A stretch of DNA of 64,000 nucleotides from Geodermatophilus bullaregiensis. Its GTDB lineage: Bacteria; Actinomycetota; Actinomycetes; Mycobacteriales; Geodermatophilaceae. A program made the translations under genes and the position numbers. The notes below the pieces were generated by a model. The model saw only the letters and a list, made by a program, of their open reading frames with translations. It searched no databases and had not been told where the DNA came from. Shown here in pieces: positions 9,901 to 18,639 of the stretch (the first letter of the stretch is position 1; each line of letters starts with the position of its first letter). The DNA lies in NCBI RefSeq assembly GCF_016907675.1, contig NZ_JAFBCJ010000001.1, forward strand, positions 806,001-870,000, in the 5' to 3' direction.

Positions 9901-12900
9901 TCAGCCGGCGGGCCGGCCGTAGAAGACCTGCTCGACCACCGTCCGGGCGTGCCGGGTGGTGCGCCGGTAGTCGTCGAGGAACTGCCCGGGGTCGACGTCG
10001 GGGCCGGCGCCGCTGGCCCGGGCCACGCCGGCCAGCTCCACGCCCGGCCGGGGCAGCTGGTCGCTGGGCCGGCCCCGGACCAGGAAGACCGCGTTGCGCG
10101 CCCGGGTGGCCAGCTCCCACGCCTCGCGCAGCGCCTCGGCCTGCTCGGTCGCCAGCAGCCCGTGCGCGGACAGCTCGGCCAGCACGTCGACGGTGGAGGG
10201 CCGGCGCAGCGCGGGCACGTCGGCCGCGTGCTGGAGCTGCAGGAGCTGGACGGTCCACTCGACGTCGGCCAGTCCGCCGCGGCCGAGCTTGGTGTGGGTG
10301 GCGGGGTCGGCGCCGCGGGGCAGCCGCTCGCGCTCGACCCGCGCCTTGATGCGGCGGATCTCGGCGACCTGCGCGTCGGTGAGGCCGCCGGCCGGATAGC
10401 GGATCTGGTCGACCATCTCGACGAAGTCCGCGCCCAGCCCGGGACTGCCGGCCACCGGCGTCGCCCGCAGCAGCGCCTGCACCTCCCACACCGACACCCA
10501 GCGCTCGTAGTACTCGCGGAAGGCGTCGAGGCTGCGCACCAGCGCGCCCTGCCGGCCCTCGGGCCGCAGGTCGGCGTCGACCTCGAAGGCGGGGTCGGGG
10601 GCCGGCTCGCCGAGCAGCCGGCGCAGCGTGTGCGCGACGGCGTTGGCCGCCTGCCCCGCCCGCCCCTCCTCCGCGCCGGCGCGCGCCCGGTGGACGAACA
10701 GCACGTCGGCGTCGGAGCCGTAGCCCATCTCGCCGCCGCCGAGCCGGCCCATGCCGATGACGGCCAGCTCCACGGGCACGTCGGCGACGGCGGTGCCGGC
10801 CTCGCGCGCCCAGGCGGAGACCGCGACGTCGAGACCGGCCTGCAGCGTGGCGACGGCGACGTCGGTGAGCGCCTGCCCCACCCGGACGACGTCGAGGCGG
10901 CCGAGCAGGTCGGCCGCGGCGATCCGCAGCAGCTCGGTGCGGCGCAGGGCGCGCAGCACGCGGATGCCGGCCTGCGGGTCCGGCGCCCGCCCGGCGGCCG
11001 ACCGCCACGCGCCGGCCAGGGCCTCGGCGCCGCGCGGCTCGAGCTCGTCGTCGTCGGCGAGGATCCGCAGCGCCTCGGGGGTGCGGGTCAGCAGCGCGGT
11101 CACGTACTGGCTGGAGCCGAGCAGCCGGGCCAGCCGCTCGGCCACCTGCCCCTCGTCGCGCAGCAGCCGCAGGTACCACTGGTTGCCGCCGAGGGCCTCG
11201 CTCACCTGCCGGTAGGCCAGCAGCCCCGCGTCGGGGTCGGCGCAGTCGGCGAGGGTCTGCAGCACCACCGGCAGCAGGTACTTCTGCATCGACGCCGACC
11301 GCGACAGCCCGCCGGACAGCGCCGCCATGTGCCGCAGCGCGCCGTCGGGGTCGGCGAAGCCGAGCGCGCGCAGCCAGTCGCCGGCCGCCTTGCTGCCCAG
11401 CGAGGCGGCCTCCGGCGGCACCTTGGCCACGGCCGACAGCAGCGGCCGGTAGAAGAGCTTCTCGTGCAGCCGGCGCACCTCGCGGGTGTGCAGCGCGAGC
11501 TCGGCGCGCAGCACGTCGACGGCTCCCCCGCGGGAGTCGGGCTTGTAGCCCAGCGAGCGGGCCAGCCAGCGCAGCTGCTGCTCGTCGGTGGGCAGCAGGT
11601 GGGTGCGCCGCAGCCGCAGCAGCTGCAGCCGGTGCTCCACGGTGCGCAGGAAGCGGTAGGAGGCGATGAGCGTGGCGCCGTCGTCGCGGCCGACGTAGCC
11701 GCCGCCGACCAGCGCGCCCAGCGCCGGCAGCGTGCCGCCGACGCGCAGCCGCACGTCGACCCGGCCGTGCACCAGCTGCAGCAGCTGGACGGCGAACTCG
11801 ACGTCGCGCAGCCCGCCGCGGCCGAGCTTGAGCTCCCGCTCGGCCTGCGCGGGCGGGATGTTCTCCTCCACGCGGCGGCGCATGGCCTGCACCTCGCCGA
11901 CGAAGCCGGGCCGCTCGCCGGCCTGCCACACCAGCGGGAACAGCTCGTCGACGTAGGCCCGGCCGAGGTCGGGGTCGCCGGCGACCGGCCGCATCTTGAG
12001 CAGCGCCTGGAACTCCCAGGTGCTGGCCCACTGCCGGTAGTAGGCGGCGTGGTTGGCCAGCGTGCGCACCAGCGCGCCGGCCCTGCCCTCGGGCCGCAGC
12101 GCCGCGTCGACCTCCCACGCGGCCTCCCGGCAGATGCGCATGAGCGCGGCGGCCACGCGGGTGGCGCTCTGCACCGCGGGGGCCTCGGGGTCGCTCGGGT
12201 CGACCGGCTCGGCGACGAAGACGACGTCGACGTCGCTGATGTAGTTCAGCTCGCGGCCGCCGCACTTGCCCAGGCCGATCACCGACAGCCGGCAGGGGGC
12301 GGCGCTCCCGGGCTGCTCGGCGACGGCGATCGCCAGCCCGGCGGTGAGCACCGCGGCGGCGACGTCGGCGAGCTCCCCGGCGACGTCCTCGGCCGACAGG
12401 CCCTCGCCGAGGTCGCGGCCGGCCAGCGACAGGACGGCGCGGCGGTAGGCCAGCCGCAGTGCCGCCACCCGCTGCGGCGAGGCGTCGGGCGCGGCCTTGC
12501 CCAGCCGGACGCCCCACGGCGGGTCGTCGGGGTCGGCGCCGACGGCCACCAGCATCTGCCGCTCCAGCGACTGCGCGGTGGGCCGCACGGGGCCGCGGCC
12601 CTCGGAGTCGAGGACGGTCCAGTCGCCGGGGTGGGCGGCGAGGTGGTCGGCCAGGCCCGCGCTGGCGCCCAGCACGGCCAGCAGCCGGCCGCGCAGCGCC
12701 CCCGAGCCGCGCAGCCGCGCCAGCAGCGCGGCGGCCGAGGCGCCGGTGGGATCGGCGGCGTCGAGCGCCTCGACCAGGCGGGACAGCGAGCGGACGGCGA
12801 GGTCGGGGTCGCCGGCGCGGGCCAGCGCGGAGACGACCGGGGCGGCCTCGGGGTCGGCGGGCTCGTTGCGGTCGAGGTCCCACAGCCCCAGCACCGGGTC

Positions 12901-12993
12901 CGACAGCAGCAGGGCCGCCTTCTCGGCGTCGAGGAAGCCGAAGCGGGCCAGCCGCACCCGCGCCCGGTAGGGCACCTCCCGGGTCCCGGTCAC
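9901..12993 (-). CDS. glnE: Bifunctional glutamine synthetase adenylyltransferase/deadenylase
   Basis: At 1030 residues this is a full-length GlnE. It has two nucleotidyltransferase halves: the first with GLGKCGGRELNYISDVDVVF near residue 242, the second with GMGRLGGGEMGYGSDADVLF near 745, each with the Asp-x-Asp metal motif. Helical GlnD-PII-uridylyltransferase-type domains follow each half. GlnE adds AMP to, or removes it from, glutamine synthetase in response to nitrogen status. It starts with GTG four bases after the amidotransferase gene and lies close to glnA2, an arrangement also known in mycobacteria (glnE-glnA2). Confidence 0.97.
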   Translation of the reverse strand: MTGTREVPYRARVRLARFGFLDAEKAALLLSDPVLGLWDLDRNEPADPEAAPVVSALARAGDPDLAVRSLSRLVEALDAADPTGASAAALLARLRGSGALRGRLLAVLGASAGLADHLAAHPGDWTVLDSEGRGPVRPTAQSLERQMLVAVGADPDDPPWGVRLGKAAPDASPQRVAALRLAYRRAVLSLAGRDLGEGLSAEDVAGELADVAAAVLTAGLAIAVAEQPGSAAPCRLSVIGLGKCGGRELNYISDVDVVFVAEPVDPSDPEAPAVQSATRVAAALMRICREAAWEVDAALRPEGRAGALVRTLANHAAYYRQWASTWEFQALLKMRPVAGDPDLGRAYVDELFPLVWQAGERPGFVGEVQAMRRRVEENIPPAQAERELKLGRGGLRDVEFAVQLLQLVHGRVDVRLRVGGTLPALGALVGGGYVGRDDGATLIASYRFLRTVEHRLQLLRLRRTHLLPTDEQQLRWLARSLGYKPDSRGGAVDVLRAELALHTREVRRLHEKLFYRPLLSAVAKVPPEAASLGSKAAGDWLRALGFADPDGALRHMAALSGGLSRSASMQKYLLPVVLQTLADCADPDAGLLAYRQVSEALGGNQWYLRLLRDEGQVAERLARLLGSSQYVTALLTRTPEALRILADDDELEPRGAEALAGAWRSAAGRAPDPQAGIRVLRALRRTELLRIAAADLLGRLDVVRVGQALTDVAVATLQAGLDVAVSAWAREAGTAVADVPVELAVIGMGRLGGGEMGYGSDADVLFVHRARAGAEEGRAGQAANAVAHTLRRLLGEPAPDPAFEVDADLRPEGRQGALVRSLDAFREYYERWVSVWEVQALLRATPVAGSPGLGADFVEMVDQIRYPAGGLTDAQVAEIRRIKARVERERLPRGADPATHTKLGRGGLADVEWTVQLLQLQHAADVPALRRPSTVDVLAELSAHGLLATEQAEALREAWELATRARNAVFLVRGRPSDQLPRPGVELAGVARASGAGPDVDPGQFLDDYRRTTRHARTVVEQVFYGRPAG

Positions 12994-12997
12994 GGCC

Positions 12998-13735
12998 TCA
13001 GACCCGCGTCGTGCGGGCAGCGCGCACGAGGTCGGCGAAGCGCCCGGCGAACGGCGCCCAGACCTCCTCGACGTCGGGGTGCACCGCGGCGGCGCGCTCG
13101 GCGACGGTGGCGGCGTCGAACGGGGTGGCGGCGACGCCCACCGGGTCGTCCTGCGCCCAGCGGCGGACGACGTCGGGGCTGGTCTCGACGTGGAACTGCA
13201 GCGCGTAGCAGGCGCGGCCGACTCGGAAGGCCTGGTGGACGTACAGCGGGCTGCTGGCCAGCAGGGTGGCGCCCGGCGGCAGCTGGGAGATCTCGTCGTG
13301 GTGCCACTGGACGACGTCCGGGCTCAGCGGGACCGGGGCGAACAGCGGGTCGCGCTCGGCGGCGTCGCGACGGGCCACCAGCGCGGCGCCGACCTCGGGC
13401 CCCTCGCTGCCGACCCGCACCCGCCCGCCGCCGGCCTGCGCCATCAGCTGGGCACCGAGGCAGACGGCCAGGGTCGGCGCGTCGTCGGCCAGCGCCCGGG
13501 CGAGCAGCGCCCGCACCGGGCCCAGCCCGCTGGTGGCGTTGTCGTCCAGGCTCGACTGGGGGCCGCCCGTCACCAGCAGGCCGTCGTGGTCGGCGAGGTC
13601 GGCGGGGACGGCGTCGCCGGCGTCGAGGTGCCGCTCGTCGAGCTCGAGGCCGGCCGCCGTCAGCCACTCCCCCAGCCGGGCGGGCGGCGCGGTGTCGCTC
13701 GGGACGACGACGAGCAGGCGGGGGCGGTCCGGCAC
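12998..13735 (-). CDS. Class I glutamine amidotransferase-like protein (GuaA N-terminal type)
   Basis: 245 residues with the GATase-1 fold. The nucleophile elbow is LAVCLGAQLMA, and the catalytic His is in YALQFHVETS with the Glu two residues on. The substrate-pocket strand LLVTGGPQSS is also present. No synthetase domain is attached, so it belongs to the stand-alone 'type 1 glutamine amidotransferase' group whose members may hydrolyse gamma-glutamyl amides. Its position between glnA2 and glnE suggests a role in glutamine or gamma-glutamyl-polyamine metabolism, but that is inferred from context only. The GTG start was chosen because conserved strand one begins immediately after it. Confidence 0.85.
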   Translation of the reverse strand: MPDRPRLLVVVPSDTAPPARLGEWLTAAGLELDERHLDAGDAVPADLADHDGLLVTGGPQSSLDDNATSGLGPVRALLARALADDAPTLAVCLGAQLMAQAGGGRVRVGSEGPEVGAALVARRDAAERDPLFAPVPLSPDVVQWHHDEISQLPPGATLLASSPLYVHQAFRVGRACYALQFHVETSPDVVRRWAQDDPVGVAATPFDAATVAERAAAVHPDVEEVWAPFAGRFADLVRAARTTRV

Positions 13736-13790
13736 GTGTCCGAGCCTAGTTCCGCCTCGCCAGCCGGTCCGGCACGACCGCACCGGGGGT

Positions 13791-13838
13791 GTTCCTCGTG
13801 CGCCGCGGGTCCGGCAGCACCCGCAGCGCACGAGGAAC
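13791..13838 (-). terminator. Terminator hairpin after glnA2
   Basis: A 20-bp inverted repeat (13791-13810 against 13819-13838, one mismatch) encloses an 8-nt loop and lies 27 bases beyond the glnA2 stop. It should separate glnA2 transcripts from the amidotransferase-glnE pair. No U-tract follows. Confidence 0.75.
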
Positions 13839-13864
13839 GCCCGCGGAGCGGCGCGTCGGCTCCC

Positions 13865-15214
13865 TCAGAGCCCGGGCAGGTAGCGCTTGAGCTCGAAGGG
13901 CGTCACGTTCTGCCGGTAGGAGTTGAACTCCTCCCACTTGTTGCGCAGGAAGAACTCGAAGACGTGCTCGCCCAGCGTCTCGGCCACCAGCTCGCTGCCC
14001 TGCATCGCGGTCAGCGCCTCGCCGAGGGACACCGGCAGGTCCTCGTAGCCGGCGGCGCGGCGTTCGGTGTCGGTGAGCGACCAGACGTCGTCCTCGGCCT
14101 CCGGCGGCAGCTCGTAGCCCTTCTCGATGCCGCGCAGCCCGGCGGCCAGCAGGACGGCGAAGGTGAGGTAGGGGTTGCACGCGGAGTCGGGGGAGCGCAC
14201 CTCGACCCGCGCCGACTGGCCCTTGTTCGGCTTGTACGACGGCAGCCGCACCAGCGCCGAGCGGTTGGCCCGGCCCCAGGTGGCCGCCGTCGGCGCCTCG
14301 GTGCCGGCCAGCAGCCGCCGGTAGGAGTTGACCGTCTGGTTGGTGACGGCGGTGTACTCGCGGGCGTGGGTGAGCAGCCCGGCGACGAACTGGCGGCCGG
14401 TCGCCGACAGCCTCGAGGGGTCCGACGCGTCGTGGAAGGCGTTGCGGTCGCCCTCGAACAGCGAGACGTGGGTGTGCATCGCCGAGCCGGCCAGCTCGGT
14501 GAACGGCTTGGGCATGAAGGTGGCGTGCACGTCCTGGGCGAGCGCGACCTCCCGGACGACGTGCCGCAGCGTCATCACGTTGTCGGCCATCGACAGCGCG
14601 TCGGCGTAGCGCAGGTCGATCTCCTGCTGGCCGGGCGCCACCTCGTGGTGGCTGAACTCCACCGAGATGCCCATCGCCTCGAGCGCGAAGACCGCCTCGC
14701 GGCGGAAGTCGTGCGCCACGTTGTGCGTCGACAGGTCGAAGTAGCCGCCGGTGTCGGCCGGCTCCGGCGGGCGGCCGTCGGTGGGCAGGTCCTTGAGCAG
14801 GAAGAACTCGACCTCGGGGTGGGTGTAGAAGGTGAACCCCATCTCGGCGGCCTTCGACAGCGCCCGGCGCAGCACGTGCCGCGGATCGGCCCACGACGGC
14901 GACCCGTCCGGCAGCGTGATGTCGCAGAACATCCGCGCGGTGTCGCTGCTCCGCCCCTTGCTCGACGGCATCACCTGGAAGGTGGCGGGGTCGGGCTTGG
15001 CGAGCATGTCCGACTCGTAGACGCGCGCGAAGCCCTCGATCGCCGAGCCGTCGAAGCCGATGCCCTCGGCGAAGGCCGCCTCGATCTCCGCCGGTGCGAC
15101 GGCGACCGCCTTGAGGTAGCCCGAGACGTCGGTGAACCACAGCCGCACGAAGCGGATGTCGCGTTCCTCGAGGGTGCGCAGGACGAACTCCTGCTGTCGG
15201 TCCATGCTGGCCAT
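13865..15214 (-). CDS. glnA: Glutamine synthetase, GlnA2-type
   Basis: 449 residues with all GSI catalytic segments: GFDGSAIEGF, HPEVEFFLL, QQEIDLRY, HATFMPKPF, NSYRRLLAGTEAP and EVRSPDSACNPY. Length and neighbourhood match the GlnA2 paralogue of actinobacteria, shorter than GlnA1 (about 478), rather than the main adenylylated enzyme. It makes glutamine from glutamate, ammonia and ATP; some GlnA2/3 relatives gamma-glutamylate polyamines instead. The start ATG precedes ASMDRQQEFVL, the usual N-terminus. It is next to glnE in the same orientation but separated by a strong hairpin. Confidence 0.93.
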   Translation of the reverse strand: MASMDRQQEFVLRTLEERDIRFVRLWFTDVSGYLKAVAVAPAEIEAAFAEGIGFDGSAIEGFARVYESDMLAKPDPATFQVMPSSKGRSSDTARMFCDITLPDGSPSWADPRHVLRRALSKAAEMGFTFYTHPEVEFFLLKDLPTDGRPPEPADTGGYFDLSTHNVAHDFRREAVFALEAMGISVEFSHHEVAPGQQEIDLRYADALSMADNVMTLRHVVREVALAQDVHATFMPKPFTELAGSAMHTHVSLFEGDRNAFHDASDPSRLSATGRQFVAGLLTHAREYTAVTNQTVNSYRRLLAGTEAPTAATWGRANRSALVRLPSYKPNKGQSARVEVRSPDSACNPYLTFAVLLAAGLRGIEKGYELPPEAEDDVWSLTDTERRAAGYEDLPVSLGEALTAMQGSELVAETLGEHVFEFFLRNKWEEFNSYRQNVTPFELKRYLPGL

Positions 15215-15342
15215 GATCGGGTCCGCTCGTTTCCGGGGTGTGACGTCGCTGCACAGCCTGCCCGGTCGCCGCGCCGGGCACACGGTCCGGCGGCGCTGTG
15301 TCGCCCCGGGATCCTCGGCCGGTGTCGCCCGGCGGACCCCCG

Positions 15343-15795
15343 TCAGACCTCGGAGTCGGCCGCGACCGGCCCTCCCCAGTCCGGCGGCGTCAGCGCCGTG
15401 TCGAGACGGCGCAGCTCCTCCCGGTGCAGGGCGCTGAGCCGTCCGAGGATCCGCTCGCCCTCCGTGGTCAGCAGGATCCGGACGGAGCGGGCGTCGTCGG
15501 GGTTCGCCGCCCGCGCGACGAGGTCCTGCCCCTGCGCGCGGTCGACCAGCTCGACCACGCTGTGGTGGCGCAGCTGCAGCCGCTCGGCCAGCTCGCGGAC
15601 CGTGGCCCACTCGCGGCCGGGGAAGCCCTTCAGCGCCAGCAGGAGCTGGTACTGCTGCGGCGTCAGCCCGTGCCGGCGCACGGTCTCCTCGCTGAAGCGC
15701 AGGTAGCGGCGGATGCCGAAGCGGAACTCGGCGAGCGCCTCGAACTCCCGCTTGGTCAACGGCGGACCGGCCGGCGCGTCGTCCTCCGGGGCCAC
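15343..15795 (-). CDS. MarR family transcriptional regulator
   Basis: A 150-residue winged-helix protein. The DNA-binding part has the recognition helix VRELAERLQLRHHSVVELVD, and the wing carries the family signature NPDDARSVRILLTTEGERIL. MarR proteins are dimeric repressors released by small ligands or oxidation. The start is ambiguous: GTG at 15795 is used, although a weak TTG twelve codons later would also keep the domain. It lies divergently from the universal stress gene, sharing about 100 bp that contain atcgcgttacgat (15849-15861, ATCG/CGAT arms), a possible but weak operator. Confidence 0.85.
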   Translation of the reverse strand: MAPEDDAPAGPPLTKREFEALAEFRFGIRRYLRFSEETVRRHGLTPQQYQLLLALKGFPGREWATVRELAERLQLRHHSVVELVDRAQGQDLVARAANPDDARSVRILLTTEGERILGRLSALHREELRRLDTALTPPDWGGPVAADSEV

Positions 15796-15897
15796 GGGCC
15801 CATTCGACCACGGATGCGCCGCGCGAGAAGCGGGTCCACGGCGTGAGTATCGCGTTACGATGCAGCTGCCGGTGCGGACCGCCCCGAGGAGGCGCTC

Positions 15898-16932
15898 GTG
15901 CTCAGTGACCCGGACCGCCGGACCCTGCGGGAGCTGGAGTCCGCACTGCTGTCGGACCCGGCCTTCACCCGCGCCGTCCTGCCCGTCGCGCGCCGACTCC
16001 AGCGGCTGTCGGCCCCCGTCGTCGTCGGCGTCACCGCCGGCGGCGGGTCGGACCCGGCCCTGGAGTGGGCGGTCGCGGAGGCGGCCGGGCAGCGGCGCCC
16101 GTTGCGGATCGTGCACGCCTTCTCCGCGCCGGTGGTGCTCGATCCGCTCGGCTTCGTCCCCACGGTCGACAGCCTGCCCACGCAGCAGGCGGCGGCCGCA
16201 CGGCTCGTGGACGGCGCCCTGGCGCGGGTGCGCGCGATCGCCGCGGACGTCGACGTCTCCGCCTGCATCATCCGGGGCTCGCCGCGCCGGGTCCTCCTCC
16301 GCGAGAGCCGGGGTGCCTCCCTGCTCGTCCTGGGTTCCCGACGGCGCGCGGGCCGGCGGCCGGGCGTCCAGCGCCTCCTGCACGGCTCGTTGACGCTGCA
16401 GGTCACGGCCGGCGCCGACTGCCCCGTCGCGGTGGTGCAGCCGTCCGGGGCCGTCGCCCGGGACGCGGTCCCGCCGGGGGTCGTCGTGGGCGTCGACGGC
16501 ATGCGGCACTCCGACGCCGCCACCGGCTTCGCCTTCCGGGTCGCCTCCCGGCGGGGCCTCGGCGTCACCGCCGTCCACGCGTGGTCGGCGGACTGCCCGG
16601 CCGACCTGGAGGCGGTGACCGCCCCCCTCGTCACCACCGAGGCCGCGGCACACGCGCTCGTCGACGGCGCCGTCGCGCGGTGGCGGGAGCGGTACCCGCA
16701 CGTCCCGGTCACCACCGAGGTGGTCCGCCGCGACCCGGCCGCCGCCCTCATCGCCGGCTCCGCGGGCGCCGCGCTCGTCGTCGTCGGCTCGCGGGGCCGG
16801 CGGGCGGGGCTGGGCGCGGTGTTCGGCTCGGTGAGCCGTGCCGTGGTGGACGGGGCCCTGGGCCCGGTCGCGGTGGTGCACCGCCGGACCGAGCCGTCCC
16901 CGCCGGAGGCCCACCGGTGGGCCAGCAGGTAG
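15898..16932 (+). CDS. Universal stress protein, tandem UspA domains with DUF3040-like N-terminus
   Basis: A 344-residue protein with two UspA domains (about 35-180 and 195-335). The second keeps the nucleotide-binding signature VVGSRGRRAGLGAVFGSVS, while the first has the weaker VLGSRRRAGRRPGVQRLLHGS. The first 30 residues (LSDPDRRTLRELESALLSD) look like the start of a DUF3040 protein. That is an odd fusion, and it may tether or localise the protein. Such proteins accumulate under hypoxia or starvation and bind ATP. The GTG follows GAGGAGG at six bases. Its last codons overlap, in antisense, the tail of a decayed DUF488 gene. Confidence 0.85.
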   Translation: MLSDPDRRTLRELESALLSDPAFTRAVLPVARRLQRLSAPVVVGVTAGGGSDPALEWAVAEAAGQRRPLRIVHAFSAPVVLDPLGFVPTVDSLPTQQAAAARLVDGALARVRAIAADVDVSACIIRGSPRRVLLRESRGASLLVLGSRRRAGRRPGVQRLLHGSLTLQVTAGADCPVAVVQPSGAVARDAVPPGVVVGVDGMRHSDAATGFAFRVASRRGLGVTAVHAWSADCPADLEAVTAPLVTTEAAAHALVDGAVARWRERYPHVPVTTEVVRRDPAAALIAGSAGAALVVVGSRGRRAGLGAVFGSVSRAVVDGALGPVAVVHRRTEPSPPEAHRWASR

Positions 16933-17180
16933 TCCCGCAGCACCACCGCGCTGTCGTGCTCCGCGGTGCAGCGCCGGCGGAACTCCTCCCAGCGCTCGGG
17001 GTCGTGGCCGGCCCACGGCGCAGCTCCGTGCTCGGCGCGACGTCGCGCACCCACCCGTCGAGCCCGAGGTCCTCGCGGCGGACGCCGCGTGGCACAGGCG
17101 CTCCACGAGGAACCGCCGCCCCCGGGCAGGGACGCGCGGTCGTGCACCCGCGCCCCGTGGACGGCGCCCACCCGGACCTC
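16918..17180 (-). pseudogene. Decayed DUF488 family gene
   Basis: Reading the minus strand in three frames recovers ordered DUF488 pieces: VRVGAVHGARVHD at the start, then RFLVERL, then GLDGWVRDVAPSTELR, then GHDPERWEEFRRRCTAEHDS and AVVLRDYLLA at the end. At least two frameshifts separate them, and the segment that usually lies between the EEFRRR and AVVLRDYL blocks is missing. The gene is therefore broken by frameshifts and an internal deletion. Its 3' end runs antisense into the last codons of the USP gene. DUF488 proteins have no well-defined role. The alternative that all breaks are sequencing errors is unlikely because of the deletion. Confidence 0.75.
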
Positions 17181-17308
17181 CGCAGGTCGCGAGGGAGGAG
17201 CCGGGACCGGGTCCCGCCTGCGGGAGTCCACCGGCCGCACCACCCGGCGCCGGGCACGTCGTCCCCGTGCCCGCACCGACCGCACCCGACGGGACGACGG
17301 AGGCCCAG

Positions 17309-18148
17309 ATGGACGTCATCCTCGTGGTCCTGGCGATCGTGCTCGCCGGGCTGCTGGTCCTGGTGGGGGCGAGCGTCCGCGTCGTCACCCAGTTCGAGCG
17401 GGGCGTGGTGCTCCGCTTCGGGCGGCTGCGCGGTGACCCGCGGACGCCGGGGCTCACGCTGATCGCCCCGGTCGCCGACCGCATGCACAAGGTGAGCATG
17501 CAGGTCGTGACCATGCCGGTCCCGGCCCAGGACGGGATCACCCGGGACAACGTGACCGTCACGGTCGACGCGGTCGTCTACTACCGGGTGTTCGACCCGG
17601 TGCGGGTCGTCGTCGACGTGCAGAACTACCAGGCGGCGATCGCCCAGGTCGCCCAGGCGTCGCTGCGGTCGATCATCGGCAAGAGCGACCTCGACGACCT
17701 GCTCTCCAACCGCGAGCGGCTCAACCAGGGCCTGGAGCTGATGCTGGACAGCCCCGCCGTCGACTGGGGCGTGCACATCGACCGCGTCGACATCAAGGAC
17801 GTCGCGCTGCCCGAGTCCATGAAGCGGTCGATCTCCCGCCAGGCCGAGGCCGAGCGCGAGCGCCGGTCACGGGTGATCACCGCCGAGGGCGAACTGCAGG
17901 CGTCGGAGAAGCTCGCCCAGGCCGCCGAGGTGATGGCCGCACACCCCGCCGCGCTGCAGCTGCGGCTGCTGCAGACCGTCGTCGAGGTCGCCGCCGAGAA
18001 GAACTCGACGCTGGTCCTGCCGTTCCCGGTGGAGCTCCTCCGCTTCCTCGAGCGGGCGACGCCGCCGGAGACGGACGCCGGGACCCCGGCCGCGGCCGAC
18101 GGGCTGCCCACCCCGCGCACGACGACCCCGCCGGTGGTCACGGGCTGA
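17309..18148 (+). CDS. SPFH/Band 7 domain protein (slipin type)
   Basis: A 279-residue membrane-anchored protein with one N-terminal helix ([20 protein letters not shown]) followed by the SPFH domain: [33 protein letters not shown] and the coiled-coil segment [17 protein letters not shown]. Slipins assemble into membrane microdomain cages and scaffold proteases or other complexes. Slipin genes often sit beside a NfeD gene, but none is visible here. The ATG has ACGGAGG at six bases. The 3' end overlaps the convergent DUF4345-like gene by 11 bases. Confidence 0.9.
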   Translation: MDVILVVLAIVLAGLLVLVGASVRVVTQFERGVVLRFGRLRGDPRTPGLTLIAPVADRMHKVSMQVVTMPVPAQDGITRDNVTVTVDAVVYYRVFDPVRVVVDVQNYQAAIAQVAQASLRSIIGKSDLDDLLSNRERLNQGLELMLDSPAVDWGVHIDRVDIKDVALPESMKRSISRQAEAERERRSRVITAEGELQASEKLAQAAEVMAAHPAALQLRLLQTVVEVAAEKNSTLVLPFPVELLRFLERATPPETDAGTPAAADGLPTPRTTTPPVVTG

Positions 18149-18566
18149 CCCTCGTCCGGCCGAGGCGTTCAGGAGGAGCAGCCCCGGCCCGCCGAGCTGC
18201 CCGCAGCGCCACGGCCAACGCCGTCTCCAGCGTCAGGAAGGCGCCGGTCGGCCAGGCAGTGAGCCGGCGCTCGGCCACGCACCCGGCGAGCCGGGCCGCG
18301 GCCATGCCGGCGCTCGCGAGGCCCACCGTCCGCAGGACCGCGTCGTCGCCGGGTCCGGAGCCGGACGCCGCGGCGAGGGACGCCGCGAAGGCCAGCGGGA
18401 TGCCCGCGTAGACCGCCCGGATCTCCGTCCGCGCGTCCGGCGTGCGCGCTGCACCGCCGAAGACGGCCGGCACCCGGGTGGGTGCGAGGGCGGCGACCAG
18501 GCCGATGGCCGCGTAGGTCCCTGCCGCGGACCGGCGCAGGCTGGAGCGGAGGGTCATCGGGCGCAT
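18138..18566 (-). CDS. DUF4345-like small integral membrane protein
   Basis: 142 residues with four predicted hydrophobic helices and the pattern [22 protein letters not shown] ... [12 protein letters not shown], as in small membrane proteins of the DUF4345 type. No function is known. It could start at ATG 18566 or, three codons in, ATG 18557. It is convergent with the SPFH gene, with overlapping 3' ends, and divergent from nadE. Confidence 0.6.
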   Translation of the reverse strand: MRPMTLRSSLRRSAAGTYAAIGLVAALAPTRVPAVFGGAARTPDARTEIRAVYAGIPLAFAASLAAASGSGPGDDAVLRTVGLASAGMAAARLAGCVAERRLTAWPTGAFLTLETALAVALRAARRAGAAPPERLGRTRVSP

Positions 18567-18639
18567 GCCGGACCGTGCGTGACCACGCGGACAGGGTCCC
18601 GTCTGGCCGGGGACCACGCACGGCGACGAGGATGGGCGC

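Noticed and set aside
9634..13749. 1371-residue plus-strand frame opposite glnE
   Set aside because: Antisense shadow of glnE and the amidotransferase; repetitive Gly/Arg/Ala product without domains.
15849..15861. ATCG/CGAT repeat as a MarR operator
   Set aside because: The arms are only 4 bp and the palindrome is imperfect; too weak to list as a site, although the position is right.
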